Part shown: piece after piece, positions 26,616 to 36,235 of the stretch
Position numbering within the stretch: position 1 is the stretch's first letter
Layout: every line of letters begins with the position of its first letter
Source: Actinacidiphila guanduensis
GTDB lineage: Bacteria > Actinomycetota > Actinomycetes > Streptomycetales > Streptomycetaceae
Direction of reading: 5' to 3'
DNA: 64,000 nt
Assembly: GCF_900103985.1 (NCBI RefSeq)
Contig: NZ_FNIE01000002.1
Location: 654,005-718,004, forward strand
The notes under the pieces: generated by a model
Told to the model about the DNA's origin: nothing
Seen by the model: the letters and a program-made list of their open reading frames with translations, nothing else
Database searches by the model: none
Made by a program: the position numbers and the translations under genes

Positions 26616-27956
26616 TCAGAGGTGTTTGCCGGGGGTGGGGGACTGCCAGGTGGGGCGGGGGTGGGGGAAGGGCGGTGGGGGCGCGGGGGGTGGGGTGGGC
26701 CAGGTGCGGGGGGCGTTCGTGGCGAGGTAGGCGGCGGCCAGGGCCGGGCGGGCCCAGGTCTTGCGGTGCCAGATGTGGGCGAGGAGTTCGGACTCGCGGG
26801 CCGCGAAGTCGGGGCCCGGGGCGCCGCGTACGGCGGCCGCGCGCAGGAAGGCGAGGTGCGTGGCGAAGGCGATGTAGTCGCGCACCGCCCGGGCGGCCGC
26901 CTCGCCGTGCAGGCGCCGCGCCACCCGGCGGGCTTCGGCCCGTACCTGCATCGAGGCAAGCGCGGCCGGCTCCCCCACCGGCAGCCAGCCCGCGGCCGCG
27001 TACACCGCCAGGTGCCGCCGCACCGTGCGCAGTTCGTTCGCCCGCGCCCAGAAGGCCAGCCACACCACCAGCCCGAACACCGGCACCATCACCGAGAAGT
27101 ACACCGTCAGGAACCCCACCGGCGACAGCTCCGAGGTGCCGTTCCACGTCCCGTGCAGCACCATCGCCAGCAGCCAGCCCGCCACCGGCGGCAGCCAGCG
27201 CCAGCGCCACCGCACCCCGGGCCGGACAACTGCCGCGAGCGCGAAGCCGATCCCGGTCATCGAGGTGAAGAGCGGGTGCGCGAAGGGCGTCATCAGCACC
27301 CGCACCACGAAGGTCGCCGCGGTGGTGCCGACCCCGTCCCCGCCGAGTGCCTTGTCCTCGTTGAAGGCCGTGCCGAGGTAGAGGATGTTCTCGGTGAAGG
27401 CGAAGCCGGTCGCGGTGAGCCCGGCCAGCACGATCCCGTCCACCAGCGACTCGATGTGCCGCCGCCGCAGCAGGAACAGCAGCAGCAGCGCCGTGCCCTT
27501 CGCGGTCTCCTCCACCAGTGGCGCGACGAACATCGCGCCCCACTGGTCGGATTGCGTGGGCGTGGCGGAGAAGGTCGAGGCGAGCAGTTTCGCCCCGTAC
27601 TCGTTGGCGAAGATCGCCACCAGGGTCGCCGCGCAGGCGCCCCAGGAGAAGGCGAAGGCGACGTTCTGCCACGGGCTGGGCGCCACATGGTCGAACCACA
27701 GGTAGGCCCAGCCGATCAGCGGCACCGGCACGATCGCCAGCGCAAGCCCCACCAGGAAGGGCTCGGTGCCGATGTGGTGGCGCACCACCGCGAGGATGAC
27801 CACCCCGCACACGGCGAGCGCGGTGAAGAGCGCACCCGTCCGCACCGCCCGGCTCTCCCGGAAGGAGCGGCGCGGCCCGTAGTGCACCGTGGCCGGCTCG
27901 GCCGGCCCGCTTGCGGCGGGGGAGCCCGACGCGGACGGGTACGAGTAGGTCGTCAC
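26616..27956 (-). CDS. PrsW-family intramembrane metalloprotease
   Basis: 446 aa with about eight membrane segments in residues 40-310 and a hydrophilic C-terminal tail of about 130 residues ending in a Pro-rich stretch. PrsW motifs are present: VEETAKG (EExxK, about residue 148), FAFTENILY (FxxxEN), AHPLFTSMTG and MVLHGTWN, which together supply glutamate and histidine zinc ligands. In Bacillus PrsW cuts an anti-sigma factor; the target here is unknown. GTG 27956 has only a weak ribosome site. trmB lies upstream on the same strand with a 63-nt gap. Confidence 0.82.
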   Translation of the reverse strand: MTTYSYPSASGSPAASGPAEPATVHYGPRRSFRESRAVRTGALFTALAVCGVVILAVVRHHIGTEPFLVGLALAIVPVPLIGWAYLWFDHVAPSPWQNVAFAFSWGACAATLVAIFANEYGAKLLASTFSATPTQSDQWGAMFVAPLVEETAKGTALLLLFLLRRRHIESLVDGIVLAGLTATGFAFTENILYLGTAFNEDKALGGDGVGTTAATFVVRVLMTPFAHPLFTSMTGIGFALAAVVRPGVRWRWRWLPPVAGWLLAMVLHGTWNGTSELSPVGFLTVYFSVMVPVFGLVVWLAFWARANELRTVRRHLAVYAAAGWLPVGEPAALASMQVRAEARRVARRLHGEAAARAVRDYIAFATHLAFLRAAAVRGAPGPDFAARESELLAHIWHRKTWARPALAAAYLATNAPRTWPTPPPAPPPPFPHPRPTWQSPTPGKHL

Positions 27957-28019
27957 CCTGCGACAGTACGGGGGCGGGGGTGCGCCGCGCGAGAGTACGG
28001 ACGAACCCGGCAGAGCCGG

Positions 28020-28781
28020 TCAGAAGGCCGGCCGGACCCGCTCGAAGAGCAGGTCGCGCACCACGTGGCCCTTCGCGAGGCCCTGCCGCTCGAACTTCGT
28101 CATCGGCCGGAAGTCCGGTCGCGGGGCGAAACCGTCGTGCAGGTTGGCCAGGCCCGGGGCCGCTGTCAGCACCTGGAGCATCTGCTCGGCGTAGGGCTCC
28201 CAGTCGGTCGCGCAGTGCAGCACCGCGCCGGGCCGCAGCAGCGGCGTCACCAGGGCGAGGAACTCCGGCTGGATCAGCCGCCGTTTGTGGTGGCGGGTCT
28301 TGGGCCAGGGGTCGGGGAAGTACACCCGCAGGCCCGACAGGCTCGCCGGCGGCAGCATGTCGCGCAGCAGCACGATCGCGTCGCCGTTGCCGATCCGCAG
28401 GTTCGCCAGGCCCATCCGGTCCGCGAGCGCCAGCAGGTTGCCCTGCCCGGGGGTGTGGACATCGACGGCGAGGATGCCGGTCGAGGGGTCCGCGGCCGCC
28501 ATCTGCGCGGTGGCGTCGCCCATGCCGAAGCCGATCTCCACGACCACGCGCGGCTCGGGCACCCCGAACAGGGCGGCGAGGTCGAGTGGAGAGCCGTCCA
28601 GTTCGACGCCCCAGCGGTCCCAGTGCCGCGCGATGGCGGCGGCCTGGGCGGGCGTGATGCGGCCCCGCCGGGCGTGGAAGGAGCGGATGCGGTGCTCGCC
28701 GCGCGAGCCCGCGGGATCGGGCGCGGGCCCCTCGGGGAACATCCGGGCGGCGGTCGGGGTGGAGGCAGGCGAAGTGGACAC
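28020..28781 (-). CDS. trmB: tRNA (guanine-46-N7)-methyltransferase
   Basis: 253 aa. The SAM site VVEIGFGMGDATAQM and the family signature YFPDPWPKTRHHKRRL, with the TDWEPYAEQML segment, identify TrmB, which places m7G46 in the variable loop of tRNAs. GTG 28781 begins about 30 residues before the conserved HRIRSFHARRGR block; Met14 is an alternative start. Normal family length. Confidence 0.9.
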   Translation of the reverse strand: MSTSPASTPTAARMFPEGPAPDPAGSRGEHRIRSFHARRGRITPAQAAAIARHWDRWGVELDGSPLDLAALFGVPEPRVVVEIGFGMGDATAQMAAADPSTGILAVDVHTPGQGNLLALADRMGLANLRIGNGDAIVLLRDMLPPASLSGLRVYFPDPWPKTRHHKRRLIQPEFLALVTPLLRPGAVLHCATDWEPYAEQMLQVLTAAPGLANLHDGFAPRPDFRPMTKFERQGLAKGHVVRDLLFERVRPAF

Positions 28782-28861
28782 AGTGCCTCGATTCTACGGG
28801 GGTACGGGGCCGGACCTTCGAGGCGCAGGTCACAGGGGGGCGGGGCCCTGCGGGGCTCAGC

Positions 28862-29130
28862 GCGTACGGCCTCGTTTGCCTGGGGCGGCGTCTGCGTGCC
28901 CGGCTGGGCTGCTACGGCCCCGCGTGCTCGGGGCGCCCGCGTGCGTGGGACTCCGCCCGTACGGTCTCGTGTGCCTGGGGCGCCTGCATGCCGGCTGGCC
29001 TCGTACGGCCCCGCGTGCCCGGGGGCGCCCGCTGTACGACTCTGCCCGTACAGCCCCGCGCGCTGCCTGCGGGCGGCCGCGGCCGTACGGGCCCGCGCGG
29101 CTTCCTTGTCAGGACGGCCCCCCGTACGGG
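28862..29130. repeat. Imperfect 90-96-bp intergenic repeats
   Basis: Two well-matched units start at 28862 and 28958 (cgTACGGyCTCGTkTGCCTGG ahead of a TACGGCCCCGCGTGC segment), and a third, degraded unit starts near 29046. They fill the gap between trmB and lhgO. No gene seen. Confidence 0.6.
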
Positions 29131-29156
29131 GCCCCGCAAAGCGCCGCCGTGCCCGC

Positions 29157-30443
29157 TCAGCCGCGTTCCAGCGCCTCCAGGGCGCGCCGGGCGATCTCGC
29201 GGCCGATCGGCAGGGCCGCGGTGGCCGCGGGGGAGGGCGCGTTGAGGACGTGGACGAAGGGACCCTCGCCGGCGAAGAGGAAGTCGTCGACGAGCGTGCC
29301 GTCCGGCAGCAGCGCCTGGGCCCGTACGCCGGCCGGGGCGGGCCGCAAGTCCTCCGGGCGCAGGGCGGGCAGCAGCCGCCGGGCCGCGGCGGTGAACGCC
29401 CGCTTCGACAGGGAGCGGCGCACCTCGCCGGCCTCGTCGCGCCAGTGCCGGCGCAGGATGCGCCAGGTGCCGGGGAAGGCCGCGGTGCCGGCGAGGTCGC
29501 GCAGCCGTACGGTGCCGCGCCGGTAGCCCTCGCGGGCGGCGGCGGGCACGGCGTTGGGACCCAGGTGCACGTGGCCGTGCACGTCACGGGTCAGGTGCAC
29601 GCCGAGGAAGGGGAAGCGCGGGTCGGGCACCGGGTAGACCAGCCCCCGTACGAGGTCGGCCCGCTCGGGCGCGAGCTGCCAGAACTCGCCGCGGAACGGC
29701 ACGATCCGCGCCCCCGGCCGGTGGCCGGCCATCCGCGCGACGCGGTCGCTGTGCAGCCCGGCGCAGTTGACGACCACCCGGCTGCGGACGGCTCCGCCGG
29801 ACGTACGGATCAGGACGGTGCCCACGCCGCCGCTCTCGTCCCGGCGGGCCCCGGTGTCCGCACTCGGGTCCCCCGTGCCGGCACCCTCCTCGCGCCGGGT
29901 GCCGGCCGTGGACAGCGCGGTCACCGCTTCTCCGTAGCGGATCGTGCCGCCCGCGGCGGTGACCTCCTCGGCGAGCGCGGCGGCCATCGCGGGGAAGTCG
30001 CAGACACCGGTGGAGGCGACGTGCAGGGCGCCCAGCCCCGCGACGTGCGGCTCGTACCGGGCGATCTGGGCGGGGCCGAGTTCGGTGACGTCCAGGCCGT
30101 GCTCGCGGCCGCGCGCGGCCAGGGCCTCCAGGCGGGGGAGTTCGGCGGGCCCGGTGGCCACGATCAGCTTGCCGGTGACCGCGTGGGGGACACCGTGCGC
30201 CGCGCAGAACGCGGGGGTCTCGGCGGCGCCGGCCAGCGCGTAGCGGGCCTTGAGGCTGCCGGGCGGGTAGTAGATGCCGCTGTGGATCACGCCGCTGTTG
30301 TGCCCCGTCTGGTGGCGCGCGGGTCCTTCCTCCTTGTCCAGCACGGTCACCTTCGCGGCGGGCGCGGCCCGCGTGATCGCGTACGCGGTGGCGAGGCCGA
30401 CGATTCCCGCACCGATCACGGTGACGTCCTGGGTGCGGCTCAT
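29157..30443 (-). CDS. lhgO: L-2-hydroxyglutarate oxidase LhgO
   Basis: 428 aa DAO-fold flavoprotein. The FAD dinucleotide motif VIGAGIVGLATAYA begins at residue 9. The family signature TGHNSGVIHSGIYYPPGSLKA follows, and VNCAGLHSD and PFRGEFWQL are typical of LhgO. It oxidises L-2-hydroxyglutarate to 2-oxoglutarate, usually with the quinone pool. A hydrophilic Gly/Glu-rich insert of about 30 residues (about 190-220) is unusual. ATG 30443 gives the conserved N-terminus. Confidence 0.88.
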   Translation of the reverse strand: MSRTQDVTVIGAGIVGLATAYAITRAAPAAKVTVLDKEEGPARHQTGHNSGVIHSGIYYPPGSLKARYALAGAAETPAFCAAHGVPHAVTGKLIVATGPAELPRLEALAARGREHGLDVTELGPAQIARYEPHVAGLGALHVASTGVCDFPAMAAALAEEVTAAGGTIRYGEAVTALSTAGTRREEGAGTGDPSADTGARRDESGGVGTVLIRTSGGAVRSRVVVNCAGLHSDRVARMAGHRPGARIVPFRGEFWQLAPERADLVRGLVYPVPDPRFPFLGVHLTRDVHGHVHLGPNAVPAAAREGYRRGTVRLRDLAGTAAFPGTWRILRRHWRDEAGEVRRSLSKRAFTAAARRLLPALRPEDLRPAPAGVRAQALLPDGTLVDDFLFAGEGPFVHVLNAPSPAATAALPIGREIARRALEALERG

Positions 30444-30574
30444 GCGGCGAGCTTAGGCGAGGACGGCTCTTCGCCGTTCGGGTTGCTGTCTCGTCGCCGA
30501 CAGCCGCGCGCTTGGGTGCGGGGGGCGGCTCCCCGCCGTAGGGGTTCTGCACGTCCCCGGCCGCAGCCCGGCCT

Positions 30575-30705
30575 TGGGCTGGTCGCGCAGTTCCTCCCCC
30601 AGAGCTTCGCATGGGAGGTACCCCCAGCGCCCATGGGGTACGGGGCTCGATTTGCGCGTGAAGGGCAAGCTGTACAGGGGCGCGGGGAACTGCGCGACAA
30701 GCCCA
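30575..30705. repeat. Streptomyces intergenic palindromic element (long copy)
   Basis: Outer arms TGGGCTGGTCGCGCAGTTCC (30575-30594) and its near-complement at 30686-30705 enclose an inner hairpin, TCCCCCAGAGCTTCGC followed by ATGGGAGGTACCCCC. The inner core recurs at 32940 and 33051. It lies between lhgO and the HTH regulator, both on the minus strand, and may act as a transcript-processing or termination structure. The rest of the 30444-30784 gap holds no gene. Confidence 0.65.
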
Positions 30706-30784
30706 GACGGTGCGGCACGCGGCAACGGGGGCGAACCCCAACGGCGAGAAGCCGCCCCCGTACCCGCAGGCGGAGCCGTACCCG

Positions 30785-32200
30785 CTACGCGGGCGCGGCC
30801 AGCAGGGGCCGGGCCCGCTCGCGGAGGTCGAGGACCTGCGGCTCGTCGTTGTAGGGCTCGAGGCGGTGGAGGAGGTCGCGGACGTACTCGGTGGTGCGGG
30901 CGGAGGAGATCCGCCCTGCCACCTCGACGGCCTTCACCCCCGCCGCGCAGCACGCGTCGAGATTCCCGGACTCGAGTTCGGCGACCGCCGAGACCACCAG
31001 CCGCAGCCCGTGCGAGCGGACGAACTCCTCGGTGGGCCGGGCGAGCGCCTGTTCGGTGAAACGTTGCACCTGGCGCGGAATGCGCAGATCGCGGTAGCAC
31101 TCGGCGGCGTCGGCGGCGAGCCGGTCGTAGGAGTAGAAGCCGAGCCAGCTGGGATCGGCGTCGCCCTCGCGGGCCCGCTCCAGCAGCGCCTCAGCGGCCG
31201 CGATGGAGGCCCCGCAGGCCGCGGCCTCGCCCGCCTTGGCGTGGGCGCGGGCCTCGACGAGGTGGAAGAAGCTCATGGTGCGCGCGGTGGCCAGGCCGCG
31301 GTTGCGCTCCAGGGCGGCCTGCGCGAGGTCGACGCCCTCGTCGGCGAAGTTGCGGTAGGTGGCCTGCAGTGACATCGATGCCAGGACGTATCCGCCCAGC
31401 GGCACGTCGGCGGCGGCGCGGGCCAGGCGCAGCGCCTGGATGTAGTAGCGCTGCGCGGCCTCCTGCTGACCGGTGTCGAAGGCCATCCACCCGGCGAGGC
31501 GGGTGAGTTCGGCGGTGGCGCCGAACAGGGCGCGGCCCACCTCGTCGCTGTAGGAGCCGAGCAGCAGCGGTGCCGCCTCCACCCGCAGGCATTCCGGCAC
31601 CATGCCCGAACGCCAGTCGCCACCGCCGTACTTGGAGTCCCAGCGGCGGGCGTCGTCGGCGGCCTCGCGCAGCTTGGCGACGTCGGTGTGGCCGACGTGC
31701 GTCGAGCCGGGGGCGGCGTCGTCGCGGGCCACGGTGGCGTCGGCGGGCGTGATGAGCCAGCGTGAGGCGGGGGTGACGTAAGCGCTCACTGCGAAAGATC
31801 CGGCCAGCGACTGCCAGATGCCCCCGCCGCCGGGTCCGCGCCGCCCGGCGAGGTCCAGCCGCCACAGATCGGTGGCCGATTTCACCGCCTCGCCGACGTC
31901 CCGCGGGAAGGCGAGGCCGACCTCCGGCGCCGGGTCGGCGTCGGCGAGCCCGATCTCGTGCAGGGGGACGGGCCGGCCGAGCTTGCTGCCGATCGCCGCG
32001 GCTATCAGATGGGGGGCGGCGCCCTGCGGCACCATGCCCTTGGTGACCCAGCGGGCCACCGAGGTCTTGTCATAACGCAGCGTCAGACCCCGTTGTGCGC
32101 CCAGGTCGTTGACCCTGCGGGCGAGTCCGGCGTTGCTGATGCCCGCCATGGCGAGAAGGGTGCCGAGCCTCTCGTTCGGCCCGCGGTGTTCTCTGTTCAC
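30785..32200 (-). CDS. HTH/TPR-like transcriptional regulator
   Basis: 471 aa. The N-terminal 75 residues look like a divergent XRE-type helix-turn-helix ([19 protein letters not shown] then [20 protein letters not shown]). The rest is all-helical with TPR-like pairs ([40 protein letters not shown]). This layout matches the large Streptomyces family around NsdA and related regulators of differentiation, but I cannot assign it to a named member. No adjacent target is evident. The start is ATG 32200. Confidence 0.7.
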   Translation of the reverse strand: MNREHRGPNERLGTLLAMAGISNAGLARRVNDLGAQRGLTLRYDKTSVARWVTKGMVPQGAAPHLIAAAIGSKLGRPVPLHEIGLADADPAPEVGLAFPRDVGEAVKSATDLWRLDLAGRRGPGGGGIWQSLAGSFAVSAYVTPASRWLITPADATVARDDAAPGSTHVGHTDVAKLREAADDARRWDSKYGGGDWRSGMVPECLRVEAAPLLLGSYSDEVGRALFGATAELTRLAGWMAFDTGQQEAAQRYYIQALRLARAAADVPLGGYVLASMSLQATYRNFADEGVDLAQAALERNRGLATARTMSFFHLVEARAHAKAGEAAACGASIAAAEALLERAREGDADPSWLGFYSYDRLAADAAECYRDLRIPRQVQRFTEQALARPTEEFVRSHGLRLVVSAVAELESGNLDACCAAGVKAVEVAGRISSARTTEYVRDLLHRLEPYNDEPQVLDLRERARPLLAAPA

Positions 32201-32939
32201 TGCGGTTCACCTCGTGATGCCGCTGGGGGCAGGCCGACCGGCCTGGACTTGTCATGGGGTGCGGGGGTCGCCCTCCCCTGGAGTCCGATTCAGCCACCGC
32301 GGTGGACGGGCTGCGGCCGGTGCGGTGCGTGTGCCGGACACCCGAGCCGCGCGTACGTGTGCGAACCGGGTACACCCAGCGTAGTTCGCCGCATCCCGAC
32401 CGTTAAGAGGCTTGTGCCGGATGGCCGGAAACCACCGGTGGGTCCTGCCCGCCCGGGGCGGCCGGTGGCGGCGTCGGGAGCGATGCGCGCACGATCCGGC
32501 GTGTGCTCCCGGTATATGTGGCCGTGCGCCCGGCCGTGCGCTCTGTGCCGGTCCGTGCGGCGGCGCTTGCATGGGCGCCATGGGTCGGCCCGCGGCCCCG
32601 GCAGGCGGCTATGACGGGGTGGGGCGGGCCACGGGGTTCCGCCGCCACCATCCCCGCGGACGGCGGACCGGCCCGGGCGGCGTCCGAACGCCTCCCGGGC
32701 CGTTGGCCCCCCGCGGCGTTCTGTAAAGCACGTTCCTGGACGTGTCGGGGGCGCGGTGGACGGTGCGTGACCGTATCCGATCACCGCGAACCGCTGTGAT
32801 TCGCCCTGCATGGGCATATCAACTGCGGCATGTGCCGTCGAGAATTGGCGCGAACTCGCCTCGCGGCGCGCCAGGGGGTACGGCGCCGTTGCGGTTCGGG
32901 CGCGTTGTGGCTGCCGCCCGGGGTCGGTTGAGCGCGCCG

Positions 32940-32982
32940 TTCCTCCCCCAGAGCTTCGCCTGGGGGTACCCCTCAGCGCCCC
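32940..32982. repeat. Intergenic palindrome, copy 2
   Basis: Starts TTCCTCCCCCAGAGCTTCGC and continues CTGGGGGTACCCC. It is nearly identical to the core at 30591-30632 and forms a CCCCCAG/CTGGGGG hairpin with a GCTTCGC loop. Confidence 0.7.
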
Positions 32983-33050
32983 TTTCGGGTTCTCGTTTGC
33001 CCAACGGGGGTTGAATACCGTCGTGAGGCCGGTGGTCTCTTCTCGGGCCG

Positions 33051-33081
33051 TCCCCCAGGGCTTCGCCTGGGAGGTACCCCC
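33051..33081. repeat. Intergenic palindrome, copy 3
   Basis: TCCCCCAGGGCTTCGCCTGG then GAGGTACCCCC; same hairpin core as the copies at 30591 and 32940. Confidence 0.7.
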
Positions 33082-33314
33082 CCCGCGCCCCTTGGGGGTG
33101 GGCGTGGTGGTTCGGGTGGGGGCTCGTGGGGGGCAGTGGGGGGAGGTTTGTGCGCGACCCGGCGCTCCTTGGTGCACCCATGCGCCTCCTCACGCGCGTT
33201 CACGTGGCAGCATGGGTCTTCCGGACGTCCAGACGTGGTGGTCCGGCGGGTCAGGAGCGGGGGAGTGGCGCTCGCCGCGGCCGCGCCGGATGTCCACAGC
33301 CTGTGGAGGCGGCG

Positions 33315-35537
33315 ATGCGGTGGTTGGTGGGGTGGAGCAGTGCCACCGCGGGTCCCGTACCGGGTGCGCGCTCCCGCGCTCTCCAGCCCGTCGGCGCCCA
33401 GTTGCTGTGGGGCGAGTCCGATCCGCTGTGGGCGGTGGGCGACTGGCGGCCCGACGAGGTGCGGGTGGTCCACGCCGATGCCGGTGCCAACGGCCGCGCC
33501 CCCGTGCATGGTTCGGAGGGCGCGCTGCTCGGCGGGGGCTCGTACGGTGCCGGCGGAGTGTTCAACGGCCAGGCGGGCAGGGCCGGTTCGGGCGCGTACG
33601 GCGGAGTGGCCCGGCTGGCGGTGCTCGGCCGGTGCGGGGCGAGCGACGCGGAGCTGCGGCGCGGCCTGGTCGCCGCCCGGGGCGGCGCCCTGCGGCATGT
33701 GACGGCCTGGCCCGGGAGTTACACCGCCGTCCTGCAACTCGGGCGCCGTATCACCGTGTTGGGCGACCTCGCCGGTGCCCGCCCGGTCTTCCACACCCGT
33801 TGGTCGGGCGGCACCGCGTACGCGACGGCCGCCCTCCCGCTCGCCGACCTGATCGAGGCCGGGCTCGACGTCACCCACCTCGCGGCCACCCTGGCCTGCC
33901 CCGACGCGCCCGAGGCCCTGCTCGACGGCACCCCGTACCTCGGGGTGCGCCGGGTGCCGCCCGGCCACGCGCTGATCCTTCGCGACGGCGTACCCGAAGT
34001 CACCGGATACGAGCCCACTGCGCCGCTCGCCGTCGGCCACCAGCCCACCAGCGCGGCCGACGCGCGGGCCGCCGTTCAAGGCATCCAGGACGCGCTGATC
34101 GAGGCGGTACGGGCCCGCCTGGCCCAGCCCCGTTTCGTCCCCGACGCCCTCGCCGAGGACGCGGCGCCCGCCCCCGGCATCGGCGCCGACCTCTCCGGCG
34201 GCAGCGCCTCCGCCACCCTCGCCCTGCTCGCCGCCGGACTGCCGGGGGCGCCGGGGATGCTGCCGGGCGCGCCCGGGACCCTGGCCGGCGAGCGGCTCCT
34301 CGCGGTGACCTTCAACGACCTCGTCGGCGCCCCCGAAGGCCCGGGCCGCGCCGAGGAGTTGGAGCGGGCCCGGGAGATGGCCGCCGACCCGCGGCTGCGG
34401 CACGTCGTCGTCCCCGGCGGCGCCGAGGCGCTGCCGTACGCGGACCTGCTCACCGGCGGCATGGGCATCCCGCTGACCGACGAGCCCGGCCCCTCCCTCG
34501 TCACCGCCGAGCGGCAGCGGCGCCGGCTCGCCGCGGGCGGCGCGGACCACCTCATCGGCCACGGCGCCCGCCAGGTGCTCGACGCCCACCCCGCCCGCCT
34601 CGCCGACCTGCTGATGGACCGCCGCCGCCGGCACCTGCTGCGGCCGGTGGCCGCGCTGACCCGGGCGGACGGCGGCAGCGCGCTGACCGGGCCGCTGACC
34701 GCCGTCACCGTGCCGGTCACCGTCTACCGCGCGGCCCGGCGGCTGGCCCGTACGCCCTACCGGCAGGGCGTGGAGGACGCGGCGGCCGCGCTGCTGCGGC
34801 GCGACTTCGGGCCCGGCTGGGCGAACGGCGCCGAGCCCGCGCCCGGCGGCGCCCTGTCGGCCTCGCTCGCCGCCATGGCGTGGGTGCGGCCGGGCCCCGC
34901 GGCGGGCTGGCTCACCGGGGAGGCGCTGGCCGAGGTGTCGGTACGGCTCCAGGACGCCGCCCGGCGCCCCTGGCCGCTGGAACGTCCCGGCGAGCGGCGG
35001 GCCCGCACCGCGCTCGCCCGGCACGCCGCCGACTACCGGGTCCTGGAGCAGGCCGCGGCCGTACCCAGCCAGCGCCTGCACGCGCCCTTCCTCGACAACC
35101 AGGTGGTCCGCGCCTGCCAGGCCCTGCCGGGCGCGCTGCGGGTACGGCCCAACGCGCGGGCCGACGTCCTGCGCGTCGTCCTGTCCGGCGCGGGCGTCCA
35201 CGGGCTGCCGCCGGGCTGGGGCGCCTCCACCGGCAGCGCGGCCGCCGCATCCGCCGCCCGGATCGGCCTGCGCGCGGCGATCGATCCCGTCCTCGAACTC
35301 TTCGACGCGCCCCTGCTCGCCGACGCCGGCCTCATCGACGCCCGCGTCCTGCGCTCGGCGCTGCGCTCGGCCGCCACCGGCGACACCCCCGTCGGCCCCC
35401 TGGAGGGCCTCGGCGAGCTCATCGCCACGGAGATCTGGCTCCGCCGCCTCCTGGCCCGCCGCGGCTCCTGCTGGACGGGCACGGACGCGCCTGAGCAGCG
35501 CGCGGTCCCCCGTGGGGTCCAACGCCTCAGCTTGTAG
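33315..35537 (+). CDS. Asparagine-synthetase-related ATP-dependent ligase (lasso cyclase / beta-lactam-synthetase-like)
   Basis: 740 aa. The N-terminal half resembles a class II glutamine amidotransferase fold (VLGDLAGARPVFHTRW) but does not begin with the catalytic Cys2, so it should not hydrolyse glutamine. The C-terminal half is an AsnB-type ATP pyrophosphatase with the PP-loop DLSGGSAS near residue 290 and the late segment APFLDNQVVRACQALPGALR. Enzymes of this shape adenylate a carboxylate for intramolecular amide formation, as in lasso peptide or beta-lactam synthetases. No precursor peptide, B1/B2 or other pathway genes are next to it. ATG 33315 has GGAGG 5 nt upstream; longer frames from 33126 are not supported. 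Confidence 0.75.
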   Translation: MRWLVGWSSATAGPVPGARSRALQPVGAQLLWGESDPLWAVGDWRPDEVRVVHADAGANGRAPVHGSEGALLGGGSYGAGGVFNGQAGRAGSGAYGGVARLAVLGRCGASDAELRRGLVAARGGALRHVTAWPGSYTAVLQLGRRITVLGDLAGARPVFHTRWSGGTAYATAALPLADLIEAGLDVTHLAATLACPDAPEALLDGTPYLGVRRVPPGHALILRDGVPEVTGYEPTAPLAVGHQPTSAADARAAVQGIQDALIEAVRARLAQPRFVPDALAEDAAPAPGIGADLSGGSASATLALLAAGLPGAPGMLPGAPGTLAGERLLAVTFNDLVGAPEGPGRAEELERAREMAADPRLRHVVVPGGAEALPYADLLTGGMGIPLTDEPGPSLVTAERQRRRLAAGGADHLIGHGARQVLDAHPARLADLLMDRRRRHLLRPVAALTRADGGSALTGPLTAVTVPVTVYRAARRLARTPYRQGVEDAAAALLRRDFGPGWANGAEPAPGGALSASLAAMAWVRPGPAAGWLTGEALAEVSVRLQDAARRPWPLERPGERRARTALARHAADYRVLEQAAAVPSQRLHAPFLDNQVVRACQALPGALRVRPNARADVLRVVLSGAGVHGLPPGWGASTGSAAAASAARIGLRAAIDPVLELFDAPLLADAGLIDARVLRSALRSAATGDTPVGPLEGLGELIATEIWLRRLLARRGSCWTGTDAPEQRAVPRGVQRLSL

Positions 35538-35546
35538 GGCGGGGCC

Positions 35547-36000
35547 GTACGGAGGGCGGGGCGGCCTTTTGGGGAGGGCCGGGGCCCTTGTACGGAGGGT
35601 GCGACAGCTTCTTGGGGGCGGGGCTCCCCGTACGGAGGGTGCGGCGGCTTCTTGGGGGCGGGGGCCCTTGTACGGAGGGTGTGGCGGGGAAGTGGGCGGG
35701 GGCTCCCCGTACGGAGGGTGCGGCGGGGAAGTGGGGCGGGGTGCGGGTTCGGGCGGGCGTGCACGCGGGGGAGCGGAGTGCCGCGAATTTGTGCGCGCGG
35801 GGCTCGCCGTGGGTGGCGGGGTGCCGTGCCGCTCAGCTGCCTTCCGCTCTCGGTGGGCTGCGGGGTGCTGTGGATTGTGTGGGCGGGTTCGGTGTGGGCG
35901 GCAGGGTGCCCTGGATTGTGTGCGCGGGCGTTGCCGTGAGCGGCACGGGTGCCGTGATTTCTTTGCGCGCGGTTCGGCGTGGGCGATGGGGTGCCGTGCC
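35547..36000. repeat. Tandem 40-43-bp repeat array upstream of holB
   Basis: Five units begin with GTACGGAGGG at 35547, 35590, 35630, 35670 and 35709, with alternating GGGCCCTT and GGCTCCCC junctions. A second series of about 42-bp units (ATTGTGTGCGCGGG..GGGTGCCGTG) starts near 35787, 35874, 35915 and 35957. Together they fill most of the 700-nt gap. No gene is credible here, although several frames stay open. Confidence 0.75.
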
Positions 36001-36235
36001 GCTCAGCCGGCCCTCCGCTCGGGGGAAGCGGTGCGCCGCGTTGTTCGGTGGGGCGTTCGCACGGGGCGGGGGCGGTGCCCTGGAGCGTATGTGCGGGGGT
36101 GGGGGAGCCGCTGCGTGTCGGGGGGTGGGTGTATGCAGAAGGGGACCCTTCAGAATGGGGGCAGGCGGCAGGCCTCGACGGGGTCGGCACCGTGGGGACG
36201 TCGCCGAAGGAACCGGAGAGCGGGAGCGTGGGCGG

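Larger units (their letters stand above)
32201..33314. other. 1.1-kb intergenic region
   Basis: Open frames here are GC-driven and have no recognisable product or ribosome site. The region holds two copies of the intergenic palindrome (32940 and 33051) and otherwise nothing I can support. Confidence 0.5.

Noticed and set aside
25993..28833. 946-codon minus-strand frame spanning Uma2, PrsW and trmB
   Set aside because: Only the last 187 codons are the Uma2 gene; the rest is out of frame with two clear genes and is low-complexity.
33126..33314. N-terminal extension of the Asn-synthetase-like gene
   Set aside because: ATG 33315 has a GGAGG at ideal spacing, and the upstream residues show no conserved pattern.
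32201..33314. Small genes in the gap after the HTH regulator
   Set aside because: Frames up to about 100 codons exist on both strands but have no ribosome site, motif or normal composition.
35547..36000. CRISPR-like array
   Set aside because: Units abut with no unique spacers of constant length, and no cas genes are nearby.
35512..36235. Long plus-strand frames across the repeat array as a Gly-rich protein
   Set aside because: Frames stay open only because of repeat GC content; no ribosome site, start or family support.
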